A DNA stretch of 64,000 nt from Sinorhizobium sp. 8-89. GTDB taxonomy: Bacteria; Pseudomonadota; Alphaproteobacteria; Rhizobiales; Rhizobiaceae. The stretch's first letter is position 1. Each line of letters begins with the position of its first letter. The notes beneath the pieces were generated by a model, which saw only the letters and a program-made list of their open reading frames with translations, was not told where the DNA came from and did not search any database. The translations under genes and the position numbers were made by a program. The stretch spans positions 1 to 64,000 of the forward strand of contig NZ_JASKLR010000005.1 in the NCBI RefSeq assembly GCF_030124325.1. The letters run 5' to 3'. This document shows, one piece after another, positions 25,647 through 33,754 of the stretch.

Positions 25647-25702
25647 GGGACCTTAGTCCGATTTGATCCGCCAAAAGTCCTAGCCACTTGCCGAATGCTT
25701 TG
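25647..25702 (+). repeat. Direct repeat copy B (GGGACCTTAGTCCGAT)
   Basis: Second copy of the 55-base imperfect direct repeat, 397 bases after copy A. Two further cores follow closely: GACTTTGGTCCGAT ending near 25734 and GGCCAAAGGTCCGAT ending near 25767. Confidence 0.6.
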
Positions 25703-26340
25703 ACCCGGCCGAACCTTTCCGACTTTGGTCCGATTTCCAGAGGCTAATGTAGGGCCAAAGGTCCGATGCGCCGCGCCGCCAGTCGCGGTATCTTTCTGGT
25801 TATGGCTCCTGCTATCCATGGCGGCCAATTCGACGGAATCGTCAGTGGCAACCGTCGTGGGCCATGAGGTCCCAGAGCGACGTCCCAATGCCCCCAATAC
25901 CGCCCGCTCTGGGGCCTGCCCCATTTCACTTCCGCTGCAGACACTCCCCTTTCCCACGATTCGGGCCGACTTCGCGGATCGCCCCGAGCGCCTGATCGGA
26001 ACGGATACCGGAGCAGGCGGGAAACCGCCGGGTTGATGCGTTTGTAGCCTCGGCCGAGACAATGCGTGGTGTCATTTCACGCGTTTGGCTGTATGTCCCC
26101 ACCGTAGACGCCGCTCGCCTTGGCCATCAATGGAGACGGGCGACTATGTTGACCCCGCGATAGAAGTCAGCGCCTTCGATGATCACCTCGCTTCCGGTGC
26201 CGCACGCCCCCCGGGTCACGGTCGTCGGCCAGACGCTCCGCGGCGGTGAAGCGCAACGACCACCGCACGTATCTCGCCACAGGATTTTTTCTGAACGCTG
26301 CCAGGAGACTGCTTCCTGCACAGTAAGGCCGAGGCCTCGT

Positions 26341-27135
26341 CTAAATCACCGCGATAACTCTGCCGGAGGAATCGAGGCGACAGCTGATTCGCGCCTGACG
26401 GACCTCGACGTTGTTCGGACCGGCATAGTCTATGCGAACCGTCAGCGGGGCGGTCAGACCGCCGCCGCGATCCCGGTGCAAGGGGCCGGCGCTTGCCGCC
26501 CGCACCCGCACGGCTCCAAGGGGGGAGGCCGCCGACGCGATCGCGTGAAGACAGATGCGAGCCACGGTGCCCCGGGTAGCCGGAATCGCTGCTGCTGGCG
26601 CTGGCACCCGTAACAGGTAACCCCATTCGCCTCGCTCGTTGACGGCGCGCTTCTGTTTTAACGGCAAAAGCATGCGAGGCAGGACAGCGGATTGCCGTGT
26701 CGCGGTCGCGGGAGCAACGCCAGCTTTCGTGTTAACCGAATTGCCTGAAGCATTCGTCGGATTGTTATCCAATATCGCTCCCCTCGCCGACCTGCCCCCC
26801 AGATCGAAACCTTTAGCCGCACCACCTGAGGCACCTCCCTGACTGGCGCCCTTTCCGCCACCTCTCGATGACCCGACACCCGAATGGGAGCCTTTCGATA
26901 TGCCGCCACTCTTCCCGCCGGCCTTGCTGCGGGACCCACTGCTTGATCCCGCATTCTTGCCGACCGAGGCTCCCACCTTTGCTCCGCCCGCACTAATCCC
27001 CACCGAGACGCCATTCTTGCCGACGCTTACACTGGCGCCGAGCCCGACACCGCCGGCCGAGACGCCGAGGCCGAGACCCCAGGCGGGCCCGATCGCAACT
27101 GCGATCAACAAGGTAGCAGCGAGGTACTTGCGCAT
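26341..27135 (-). CDS. Secreted Gly/Ser/Ala-rich protein
   Basis: A 264-residue protein with a signal peptide (MRKYLAATLLIAVAIGPAWG). A low-complexity valine/glycine region follows (GVSAGGVGLGASVSVGKNGV), then a Gly/Ser/Lys-rich region to about residue 130 and a C-terminal part with two cysteines that may form a small domain. The start at 27135 is backed by GAGGAAA eight bases upstream; an ATG 15 bases earlier is the alternative. It begins 55 bases after the coiled-coil gene, and the two are probably co-expressed. Function unknown. Confidence 0.7.
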   Translation of the reverse strand: MRKYLAATLLIAVAIGPAWGLGLGVSAGGVGLGASVSVGKNGVSVGISAGGAKVGASVGKNAGSSSGSRSKAGGKSGGISKGSHSGVGSSRGGGKGASQGGASGGAAKGFDLGGRSARGAILDNNPTNASGNSVNTKAGVAPATATRQSAVLPRMLLPLKQKRAVNERGEWGYLLRVPAPAAAIPATRGTVARICLHAIASAASPLGAVRVRAASAGPLHRDRGGGLTAPLTVRIDYAGPNNVEVRQARISCRLDSSGRVIAVI

Positions 27136-27190
27136 CGCGATTTTCCTCATCTTCGGCAAATCCACCCTCGAAAACCGCCTTCCAGTTGGT

Positions 27191-29200
27191 TTACCAAAGG
27201 CCATTCACGAGCCGCTCTTTGGGGAGCAGTGCGTTGGGGAGCACGATCGTCAGAGGTCGAGCGGATGGCGTCGGCTTGCGCACCTTCACCCGGCGGACTT
27301 CCCGCAACGCTGGTTCACGGGCCGATCGAGCGCTCGTCCTTACAGAGTGCTTCCTTGCACGTTCACTTGCGCGACCGCTGGCCCGCGACTTTGCTACCTG
27401 TTCGACATCCAAAATGCGGCGCTCCGTTCGGGCGTTCGGGCCGTCATTTTCCTTAGAGGCCCCAAGTTTTCGGCCGTTGACCCGCTCGCGCTCGTCTCCG
27501 AGCGCCTTGCGCTGCGCCGCTGAGACCCGACTCAATTCTTCCTTTGCCGTGTCGCGTTCCTGACGGGCAGTGTCCAGATCGCGCGCGAGCGATCTTCCCT
27601 TCTCACGCTCCAACACGAGCGCTGCACCAGCCTGCTTTGCCGCCGCCTCGGCAAACTTCCGGGCCTCGACGGCGGCATCCCGCTCTGCCGCGCCCCGATC
27701 GACGAGAGCCTTCAGCGAAGCGGTCGACTGGCGGGTCAAGGCAATATCGTGCTCATAGGCTTCAAGCTTGTGCCGCTCGTCGTCAAGCGCTCGCCTCGCG
27801 GCGGCCAAAGATGCCTCCGCGACGTGTCGCGCTCTGAGCGCGGCGGCCTTTGATCGGATTGCCCCAGCGGCTTTGGCCCGTAAATCCTGCATCTCGTGCA
27901 GCGCCGCCACCAGATCGTCTGAGAGCCCCTCCGCTCGTTGGCGCTGTTCTTCAGCGGCTTGACGGTCTTCGGCCGCCCGGTCGGCCGCTCTTTGTGCCTG
28001 AGCGTCAGCGGCGGCGGCGGCGCGCCGTGTTGCATCAAGCTCGCTTCTGGCCGCCATCAGATCGTGTGAGAGCCTCTCGGCTCGTCGGCGCTGTTCTTCA
28101 GCGGCTTGACGGTCTTCGGCCGCCCTGTCGGCCGCTCTTTGTGCCTGAGCGTCAGCGGCGGCGGCGCGCCGTATTGCGTCAAGCTCGCTTCTGGCCTTGG
28201 TCAGATTGTGTGAGAGCCCCTCGGCTCGTTGGCGCTGTTCTTCAGCGGCTTGACCGTCTGCGGCCGCCCTGTCGGCCGCTCTTTGTGCCTGAGCGTCAGC
28301 GGCGGCGGCGGCGCGCCGTAGTACATCAAGCTCGCTTCTGGCCGCCGCCAGGTCCCGGCGGAGAATTTCCTCACGCTCACCACGAGCCGTTGGCGCAGCG
28401 CCCTTTATGGCGGCGACTTCCTTGCGCGCGGCGAGCAGCTCTTGCTCCAATGCGTCATTCTTAGCACGTTCGCTCTCGGCCACCTCATGAGCCTTGTTGA
28501 CCGCTGCTTCCGCAGCCTCCCTCGCTCGCACCGCCGCGTTCGCTGACTGCTCGAGTTGAACGCTCATAGCTTTGAGATCGGCCCAGGCGGCACTGAGTTC
28601 CTGCGTCAAGGTGGCAACCAGTTGACGCTCCACAGCGAGGCCTTGTTTGTGCAGGAACGCGTCTTTCTCGTCGGCCCGACGGGCAGCTCGCGCTTCTCCA
28701 CGAACCGTTTCGAGCTCCGCGCGAGCGGCCGCCAGATCGCGAAGTAAAGCTTTGACCCTTGAGCGCTCTTGCGCGAGAGCTTGCGATAGTTCCGTCGCCG
28801 AAGGCTCCTCGATGCGCGGTTGCTCCCCCGTCGGGCGCCGCCCGATAGCTGTGGCGGCGCGCGATGACGGTCCTTCAGGCGCCGGCGTTCGTCGCAGTAC
28901 CGTCGTGGCCGGAGTTCCCTGGCTGCCGCGTTTGGCGTGCAAGCGGTTGGCAATCGGTTCCGTCAGTTCACTCGCACGCAGACCGACGGCTGGCATCCCG
29001 ACCGTGTCTTGCAGGGATAGCCTGTCGTCAGTCGCTCTTGCGGGCGATCCAAGCAGCACAATAAGGCAGAACGGGATGAGGCTCAGGGCGGCACCAACCG
29101 GCACCTGCCGGGCCCGAGGCCTTGGAATTCCCAAGGTTCGGCTCCTACAAAGGAATGCACGGCGGTCGCACGCGGCCTTGGATCTCTGAACAAGATCCAT
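27191..29200 (-). CDS. Membrane-anchored coiled-coil protein with 48-49-residue repeats
   Basis: A 669-residue protein. After a basic start, one hydrophobic segment (about 35-55, GAALSLIPFCLIVLLGSPARA) acts as signal or anchor. From about residue 135 to 590 it is an Ala/Glu/Arg-rich coiled coil. In the middle are three near-identical units (AQAQRAADRAAEDRQAAEEQ then RRAERLSHDLMAARSELDA), with DNA periods of 147 and 144 bases. The C-terminus (about 600-669) is very basic. The start at 29200 has AAGGA nine bases upstream. No enzyme domain is present; a structural or scaffold role at the envelope is inferred. Confidence 0.75.
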   Translation of the reverse strand: MDLVQRSKAACDRRAFLCRSRTLGIPRPRARQVPVGAALSLIPFCLIVLLGSPARATDDRLSLQDTVGMPAVGLRASELTEPIANRLHAKRGSQGTPATTVLRRTPAPEGPSSRAATAIGRRPTGEQPRIEEPSATELSQALAQERSRVKALLRDLAAARAELETVRGEARAARRADEKDAFLHKQGLAVERQLVATLTQELSAAWADLKAMSVQLEQSANAAVRAREAAEAAVNKAHEVAESERAKNDALEQELLAARKEVAAIKGAAPTARGEREEILRRDLAAARSELDVLRRAAAAADAQAQRAADRAAADGQAAEEQRQRAEGLSHNLTKARSELDAIRRAAAADAQAQRAADRAAEDRQAAEEQRRRAERLSHDLMAARSELDATRRAAAAADAQAQRAADRAAEDRQAAEEQRQRAEGLSDDLVAALHEMQDLRAKAAGAIRSKAAALRARHVAEASLAAARRALDDERHKLEAYEHDIALTRQSTASLKALVDRGAAERDAAVEARKFAEAAAKQAGAALVLEREKGRSLARDLDTARQERDTAKEELSRVSAAQRKALGDERERVNGRKLGASKENDGPNARTERRILDVEQVAKSRASGRASERARKHSVRTSARSAREPALREVRRVKVRKPTPSARPLTIVLPNALLPKERLVNGLW
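27911..28345 (-). repeat. Three tandem 144-147-base coding repeats
   Basis: GCGCTGTTCTTCAGCGGCTT occurs at 27941, 28088 and 28232. The units are about 90% alike at DNA level, so the duplication is recent or kept similar by recombination. They encode 49- and 48-residue coiled-coil units; one unit lacks one alanine codon. Confidence 0.85.
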
Positions 29201-29841
29201 TTCTGATCCTTCCGTCCATGCGCGACTGGCACGAAGCTCATGCGCACGGCACTGATGATCCGCAAACACCTTGCTTAGGGTAGCAAAGCCAGTTGACAGC
29301 AGCGAGCTTCAAAAAGGGATTAGGGCATCCCCCAAATTCATTAATTCGGCCTCGTGACCTAGCTCAGGATAGTTCCTTTGGCTTAGGCGGCTTGCCCTTT
29401 TCCGCGCAAGCTTCGCGAGCTTAGGGATGCGAATGTGGGATCCTGCCCAATTCCAGTTGGGAGAACCGGCACACATTAGTCGGGAGTCTCGCTTCTGGGA
29501 TTGGTGGAGCGCAAGGTTTGAAGGGCATCCCATTCTTCTGCGATTAGCCAACTGCATGCCGCTCTTTGCCCTAAGGGCATTTCATCGACACACGAAGCTG
29601 CCACGCCGCCCAGGACTGGCGGCAATGTCCTCGTCGATCATGGAATGCTTGTTCTTGCATGAGACGCAGTCGACGGTTATACGCCGTTTTCACCAGAAGG
29701 GGTGAGCGTTCCGGTGTTCTTTAAGCAGGAACAAATAAGAACGCGGTTCAGTTAGTTCGGTGGCTCGACTCTCGAACGGGCGGCGGTATCTGCGCCGTCG
29801 GCTGCATCAGCAGGTCGCCCAATCAACGCTGGGAGAACACA
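29201..29841. other. Intergenic region between coiled-coil gene and kup
   Basis: About 640 bases, divergent promoters expected. Open frames here have no recognisable product. GGGAGA lies before the TTG start of kup. Nothing else was recognised. Confidence 0.45.
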
Positions 29842-31743
29842 TTGGCCGACTCCCTCGACCACGTACCAGCACAAACGAACAATCTGCCGCGGTTTCTGGC
29901 GCTGACCGTTGGGGCAATCGGCGTGGTCTACGGTGATATCGGGACCAGTCCTCTCTACGCCTTCCGTGAGGCACTGCGTCCATTTGGACCAGGTGGGGTC
30001 GGGCGAGACGAGGTCATCGGTCTCGTCTCGCTCGTGATCTGGACGCTGACAGCCATCGTTACCATTAAGTACGTGCTCTTTCTGCTTCGTGCCGATAACG
30101 ATGGTGAGGGAGGCACCTTGTCCCTGCTCGCCCTGTTGATGAAGAGGGGAACCAAGTATCCTATCCTGATGTTTTTTGCCGGCATTCTCGGTGCCGCCCT
30201 GTTCGTCGGTGACGCGATGATCACGCCGGCGCTGTCGGTGCTCTCGGCCGTCGAGGGATTGAAGCTCGTGACGCCGGCGCTTCACGATTATGTCCTTCCG
30301 ATCTCCGTCGCGATAATCGTGTTGCTTTTTGCCGTGCAATCCCGTGGCACCGGGGCCGTCTCGATATTCTTTGGCCCAATCACTCTAATTTGGTTTCTCG
30401 TCATGGCCGCTGCCGGCGTCGCGCATATCGGCGACGATTTGGCGATTCTTTCAGCATTCAACCCGCTCAATGCGGTTGCCTTCTTATGGAATGCCGGTCT
30501 CGTAGGTTTTATCGTGCTCGGCGCCATCTTCCTCACAGTGACCGGAGCCGAGGCGCTTTATGCCGATCTAGGCCATTTCGGGCGCCTCCCCATCCAGACG
30601 GCTTGGTTTGCCGTCGTGTTTCCGGCTCTTGCGCTGAACTACCTCGGACAGGGCGCGCTAGTGTTGTCCCATCCCGACGCCCTCTCCAACCCGTTTTTCT
30701 TAATGTTCCCGAACTGGGCCCTGTTGCCGATGGTGATCCTTGCCACTGCCGCAACGATCATCGCCAGCCAGTCCGTGATCACCGGAGCGTTCTCGCTCAT
30801 AAGGCAAGCGATCCACCTCGGCTTCCTGCCAAGGTTCGAGATCTGCTACACCTCGGAAACGCAGACAGGTCAGATCTACCTGCCCTTGGTCAACAGCATT
30901 CTGCTGATTGGCGTGCTCGCCCTCATGCTGTTGTTCGGTAGTTCCGAAGCCCTTGCCCCCGCATACGGCGTATCAATCACCGGCGCGATGGTGATTGATA
31001 CTATCCTCGCCTTCGAATTCGTCCGCCGCCAATGGGCCTGGCCCACGTTGACGGCAATAGCCGTCCTGCTTCCATTGTTCAGCCTAGAACTGGTCTTTCT
31101 TGGCGCCAACCTGTTCAAGGTTCACCATGGGGGTTACGTGCCAATCCTCATCGCCGGCACCTTGATTACGATGATGTGGACCTGGCGCAAGGGTGTCAGA
31201 CTGCTGCGCGAAAAGACGGCCCGCCAGGACATTCCGCTCAGCCAGTTCATAGCCATGGTCGAACGAAAGTCTGAGCATGCTCCTGTCGACGTGCCCGGAA
31301 CAGCGATCTTCCTGACGGCCACGCCCGACACGACTCCGGCTGTTCTGTTGCACAACATCAAGCACAATCACGTGCTGCACCAGCACAATGTCATCCTGAC
31401 CATCAAAACCGCCAGGATCCCGTACGTGCCTGAGAAGGACCGCTACACAATTACAAAGCTCACGGACCGGTTCAGCCTACTGGAGCTGAGATTCGGCTTC
31501 ATGGACGATCAGAATGTCTCAAGGGCCCTGGCGCGCTGCCGAAAGGAAGGGCTCAAGTTCGAGATCATGTCGACATCCTTCTATCTCGGCCGGCGCAAGC
31601 TGATAGCAGACTCCCAATCAGGACTGCCGCAGTGGCAGGACAAGCTCTTCATCGTCATGGCCGACTCGGCGATTGATCCAACCGAGTACTTCCATCTGCC
31701 TCCAAATCGTGTCGTCGAGTTGGGAGAGCAAGTCATCATCTAG
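29842..31743 (+). CDS. kup: Low-affinity potassium uptake protein Kup
   Basis: Potassium/proton symporter of the KUP/HAK/KT family in the inner membrane. The signature [17 protein letters not shown] is at residues about 21-37, about twelve membrane helices extend to about residue 450, and the hydrophilic C-terminal domain carries [20 protein letters not shown] and [13 protein letters not shown]. The 633-residue length is normal. The start is TTG with GGGAGA eight bases upstream. Rhizobia often have more than one kup; which paralogue this is cannot be told. Confidence 0.95.
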   Translation: MADSLDHVPAQTNNLPRFLALTVGAIGVVYGDIGTSPLYAFREALRPFGPGGVGRDEVIGLVSLVIWTLTAIVTIKYVLFLLRADNDGEGGTLSLLALLMKRGTKYPILMFFAGILGAALFVGDAMITPALSVLSAVEGLKLVTPALHDYVLPISVAIIVLLFAVQSRGTGAVSIFFGPITLIWFLVMAAAGVAHIGDDLAILSAFNPLNAVAFLWNAGLVGFIVLGAIFLTVTGAEALYADLGHFGRLPIQTAWFAVVFPALALNYLGQGALVLSHPDALSNPFFLMFPNWALLPMVILATAATIIASQSVITGAFSLIRQAIHLGFLPRFEICYTSETQTGQIYLPLVNSILLIGVLALMLLFGSSEALAPAYGVSITGAMVIDTILAFEFVRRQWAWPTLTAIAVLLPLFSLELVFLGANLFKVHHGGYVPILIAGTLITMMWTWRKGVRLLREKTARQDIPLSQFIAMVERKSEHAPVDVPGTAIFLTATPDTTPAVLLHNIKHNHVLHQHNVILTIKTARIPYVPEKDRYTITKLTDRFSLLELRFGFMDDQNVSRALARCRKEGLKFEIMSTSFYLGRRKLIADSQSGLPQWQDKLFIVMADSAIDPTEYFHLPPNRVVELGEQVII

Positions 31744-31759
31744 ACCAGGCGGCGGGGAG

Positions 31760-31945
31760 GTCCCGGCACAGACGGTCGATGACAGCGACGGCGCCCCAAC
31801 GCGTGTCGAACATGGATCGGCCCTTGTCGTCGAGCACAACTGCCTCGCCATCGAGGATGGCTGTTTTACGGCAAGCGCGCATCGTCGGCGATCGAAGGGA
31901 AGCGGTCGGTCCAGTCGCAGCCGCCGCGCGTGATAATCCGGACCG
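31760..31945 (-). pseudogene. Relic of an ATP-dependent DNA ligase (LigD type)
   Basis: On the minus strand one frame reads RIITRGGCDWTDRFPSIADD and a shifted frame continues TAILDGEAVVLDDKGRSMFD. Together they match the segment downstream of the nucleotidyl-lysine in LigD ligase domains (pattern TRNGHDWTDRFP then ILDGEAVVLDE G SDF). A stop and frameshift lie between them near 31870. Neither the upstream KYDG motif nor the downstream ligase domain is present. Confidence 0.7.
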
Positions 31946-32234
31946 GTCGAGGCTCGATGTGACTGCCGCACATGTCGGAAGTATAGGCGGCAACAAGAAG
32001 CGAGAAGTTCGGGTCGCATATTCACGCCTGCCCGTTGCATTTTTGCAGTCGACCGCATCGAAAGACCACGCTTGGTCGCTGTCATCGGTAGATACGCCCT
32101 GCAGTAGGAGATCAATTCTCCCTGAGGCGACCAGTTCAGTACAGGTCAGATCAGCGGAAGAACGTTTAACACCAAGCAACCTGCGCGCTTCGAAGAAGCG
32201 GTGGCTAATAAACCAAGCGGCAGAGTCATCAGAC

Positions 32235-32450
32235 GGACTAGGCCAACCGGGTGACCCTCTCCGGAAGAGGTATCGGCCAACAGGCCGAATGGATCAAAAG
32301 GTTTAATGTAGTCTATATCAGCGCACAGCGCGGTGGAAAACGAAAGCACCCGGGCCGACCTGTGATGCCGCACTTGGCGTCTGCGCAACCCCACCAATGA
32401 AGGATCGAACAGCGGAGGATCTTCTCGCCCGCTTCGTTCTTCGCGCGCGC
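32235..32450 (+). pseudogene. Orphan copy of the pilA leader and decayed pilin start
   Basis: Colinear with the region upstream of pilA at 53783-53968. The same blocks occur at the same offsets: GGACTAGGCCAACCGG (32235), GGCCAACAGGCCGAATGG (32275), TTAATGTAGTCTATAT (32303), then TGTGATGCCG, CACTTGGCGTC and AATGAAGGA. After the leader, GAG GAT CTT CTC GCC CGC TTC gives EDLLARFV, like a Flp pilin N-terminus, but the ATG is replaced by GCG and the GATAIEY region is gone. Confidence 0.75.
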
Positions 32451-32494
32451 CGTACCAGATGACGAGAAGTGACTGCGATGTTGGAGCGCAAGCG

Positions 32495-32851
32495 ATGAGC
32501 TTAGTCGAATGGTTGTTTGGTAAGCCGGAGGTTTCCAGGAACGTGACGGCTCTGCAGGGCAGGCCGGTTCTCACCGGCGCCACGATCAAGACGGTTCCAC
32601 GGGTGATCACGGTCGAGCCGAAGGAGACAGAGCCGGATATCAAGGAGGACTGGGACAAGCTTCTGTTGGGGCAGACGCTCATCGACACTCTCGTCCCCTA
32701 CGCGAGGAACCCGGCCCCCTTCTCCACCCATGAATTGCGGTATTTCACCAACCAGTGGATTGCCGCCATGTCGGGGGATGACCGAAGGGTCCTGTCCGAA
32801 ATCCTCATGCGCAACAGGGGCAAACGCGACTTCAACAGGAGGAACAGATGA
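32495..32851 (+). CDS. Hypothetical protein
   Basis: A 118-residue soluble protein starting MSLVEWLFGKPEVSRNV, with LLLGQTLIDTLVPYARN and HELRYFTNQWIAAMSGDDRR towards the basic C-terminus RGKRDFNRRNR. GGAG lies eight bases before the ATG. No family was recognised. Its stop overlaps the start of a 31-residue open frame. Confidence 0.55.
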   Translation: MSLVEWLFGKPEVSRNVTALQGRPVLTGATIKTVPRVITVEPKETEPDIKEDWDKLLLGQTLIDTLVPYARNPAPFSTHELRYFTNQWIAAMSGDDRRVLSEILMRNRGKRDFNRRNR

Positions 32852-32943
32852 TCGGATACGGGAAGACAACGAAATACAAGTTGGCCGACCTGCACGGAGT
32901 AATCCGCTCTGTGCTTCCTCTCCGTTGCGCAAGCAGTTTCTGA
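32848..32943 (+). CDS. 31-residue open frame, translationally coupled
   Basis: Starts with ATG overlapping the previous stop (ATGA) and is preceded by a very strong AGGAGG five bases away. The product (MIGYGKTTKYKLADLHGVI then RSVLPLRCASSF) has no known relative. It may be a small real gene or the stump of a longer one that has lost its 3' part. Confidence 0.4.
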   Translation: MIGYGKTTKYKLADLHGVIRSVLPLRCASSF

Positions 32944-33152
32944 CCCTGACGTGTGATCGAGTGCAGTCTTCTGTTCTTCGCCGATGAGGGCCTTGTGGTG
33001 GCCTCGACGCAACCTAGCTCCGCTACCACTTGCTGGGCTCGACCCGCGCCCGCGGTAGCGGCCTCATGGTCTCGTGGCGAACTCGCGCCGCTCAGGCGAT
33101 GAAATCCCAGGAGGTGGGCCAGCAAGATAGCGCTGATCCTCGGCAATTTCTC

Positions 33153-33380
33153 CTAACCTTTCGGAGCAAGGCTTGTTCGCAAGCCAGCGTCGGCAAAGCG
33201 GTTCAATTGTGTCTGAGTTGCCTCCTCGGTATAAAGAACGTGAACAGCGCGACCGCTGGCCGTCAGCTTTTCAGCCTCCTTGAAGGCTTCTTCGAAACTG
33301 ACGGGAATTGCATCGGCGGGGGTGGAGGGATCGTCCTGCTCTAATACGTAAAATCTGGCGTTTCGGATATCAGTGGTCAT
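33153..33380 (-). CDS. Hypothetical protein
   Basis: A 75-residue protein starting MTTDIRNARFYVLEQDDPST, then FEEAFKEAEKLTASGRAVHV. AGGAG eight bases before the ATG supports the start. It is soluble, with no recognised domain; the pattern suggests a small alpha/beta fold. Confidence 0.6.
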   Translation of the reverse strand: MTTDIRNARFYVLEQDDPSTPADAIPVSFEEAFKEAEKLTASGRAVHVLYTEEATQTQLNRFADAGLRTSLAPKG

Positions 33381-33754
33381 CGGCGCTCTCCTTTCGCGCA
33401 ACAATAGCTGGCAAGCGCGATGGTTCCGGATGATCGGGATTTACCCGACACTGCACCACCGACGACAGCCAGAGGCGCGCGCCGGTTCGGCTGTCGCTTT
33501 ACAGCCGCTACGTGTTCAACATTCATCGACACGAGACATCGAATAACCCCTTAAATTTGAGTGTTTCCATGGTGAATCTATGAAAATCCCGCCGACCTCA
33601 CTGGTCGAGCGGCATTGACCGCGACATCTTCCGCCATAACTTGTGGGTGTACGACTGCGTTGGATATTGACCTGAGTCAACGCACGTCGTCGGGTTCTGA
33701 ATAGAACGGAGACGGCTCGGACGAGGAGCAAAGGGAAGGGAGTGGAGGGCTAGG
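33381..33754. other. Upstream region of the GGDEF-EAL gene
   Basis: About 370 bases between two divergent genes. GTGGAGGG precedes the rightward start. No operator or riboswitch was recognised. Confidence 0.4.

Larger units (their letters stand above)
24916..26340. other. 1.4-kb non-coding or decayed interval
   Basis: Apart from the transposase relic, no gene is supported. Overlapping open frames on both strands (for example 25613-26062 and 25725-26036) have no recognisable family or ribosome site. A 16-base motif is repeated exactly at 25250-25265 and 25647-25662, with two weaker relatives at about 25723-25734 and 25753-25767. Confidence 0.5.
31744..32494. other. Decayed interval after kup
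   Basis: Holds the LigD relic and, further right, the orphan pilA leader (32235-32450). No intact gene is supported in these 750 bases. Confidence 0.5.

Noticed and set aside
25613-26062. Minus-strand open frame with repeated NRTKV
   Set aside because: The repeat comes from the DNA motif GTCCGAT read backwards; no ribosome site or homology.
27911-28345. Regular repeats that might suggest a CRISPR array
   Set aside because: Units of 144-147 bases without unique spacers, in frame inside a coiled-coil gene.
33381-33754. Possible c-di-GMP riboswitch before the GGDEF-EAL gene
   Set aside because: No conserved riboswitch core or paired arms could be recognised.
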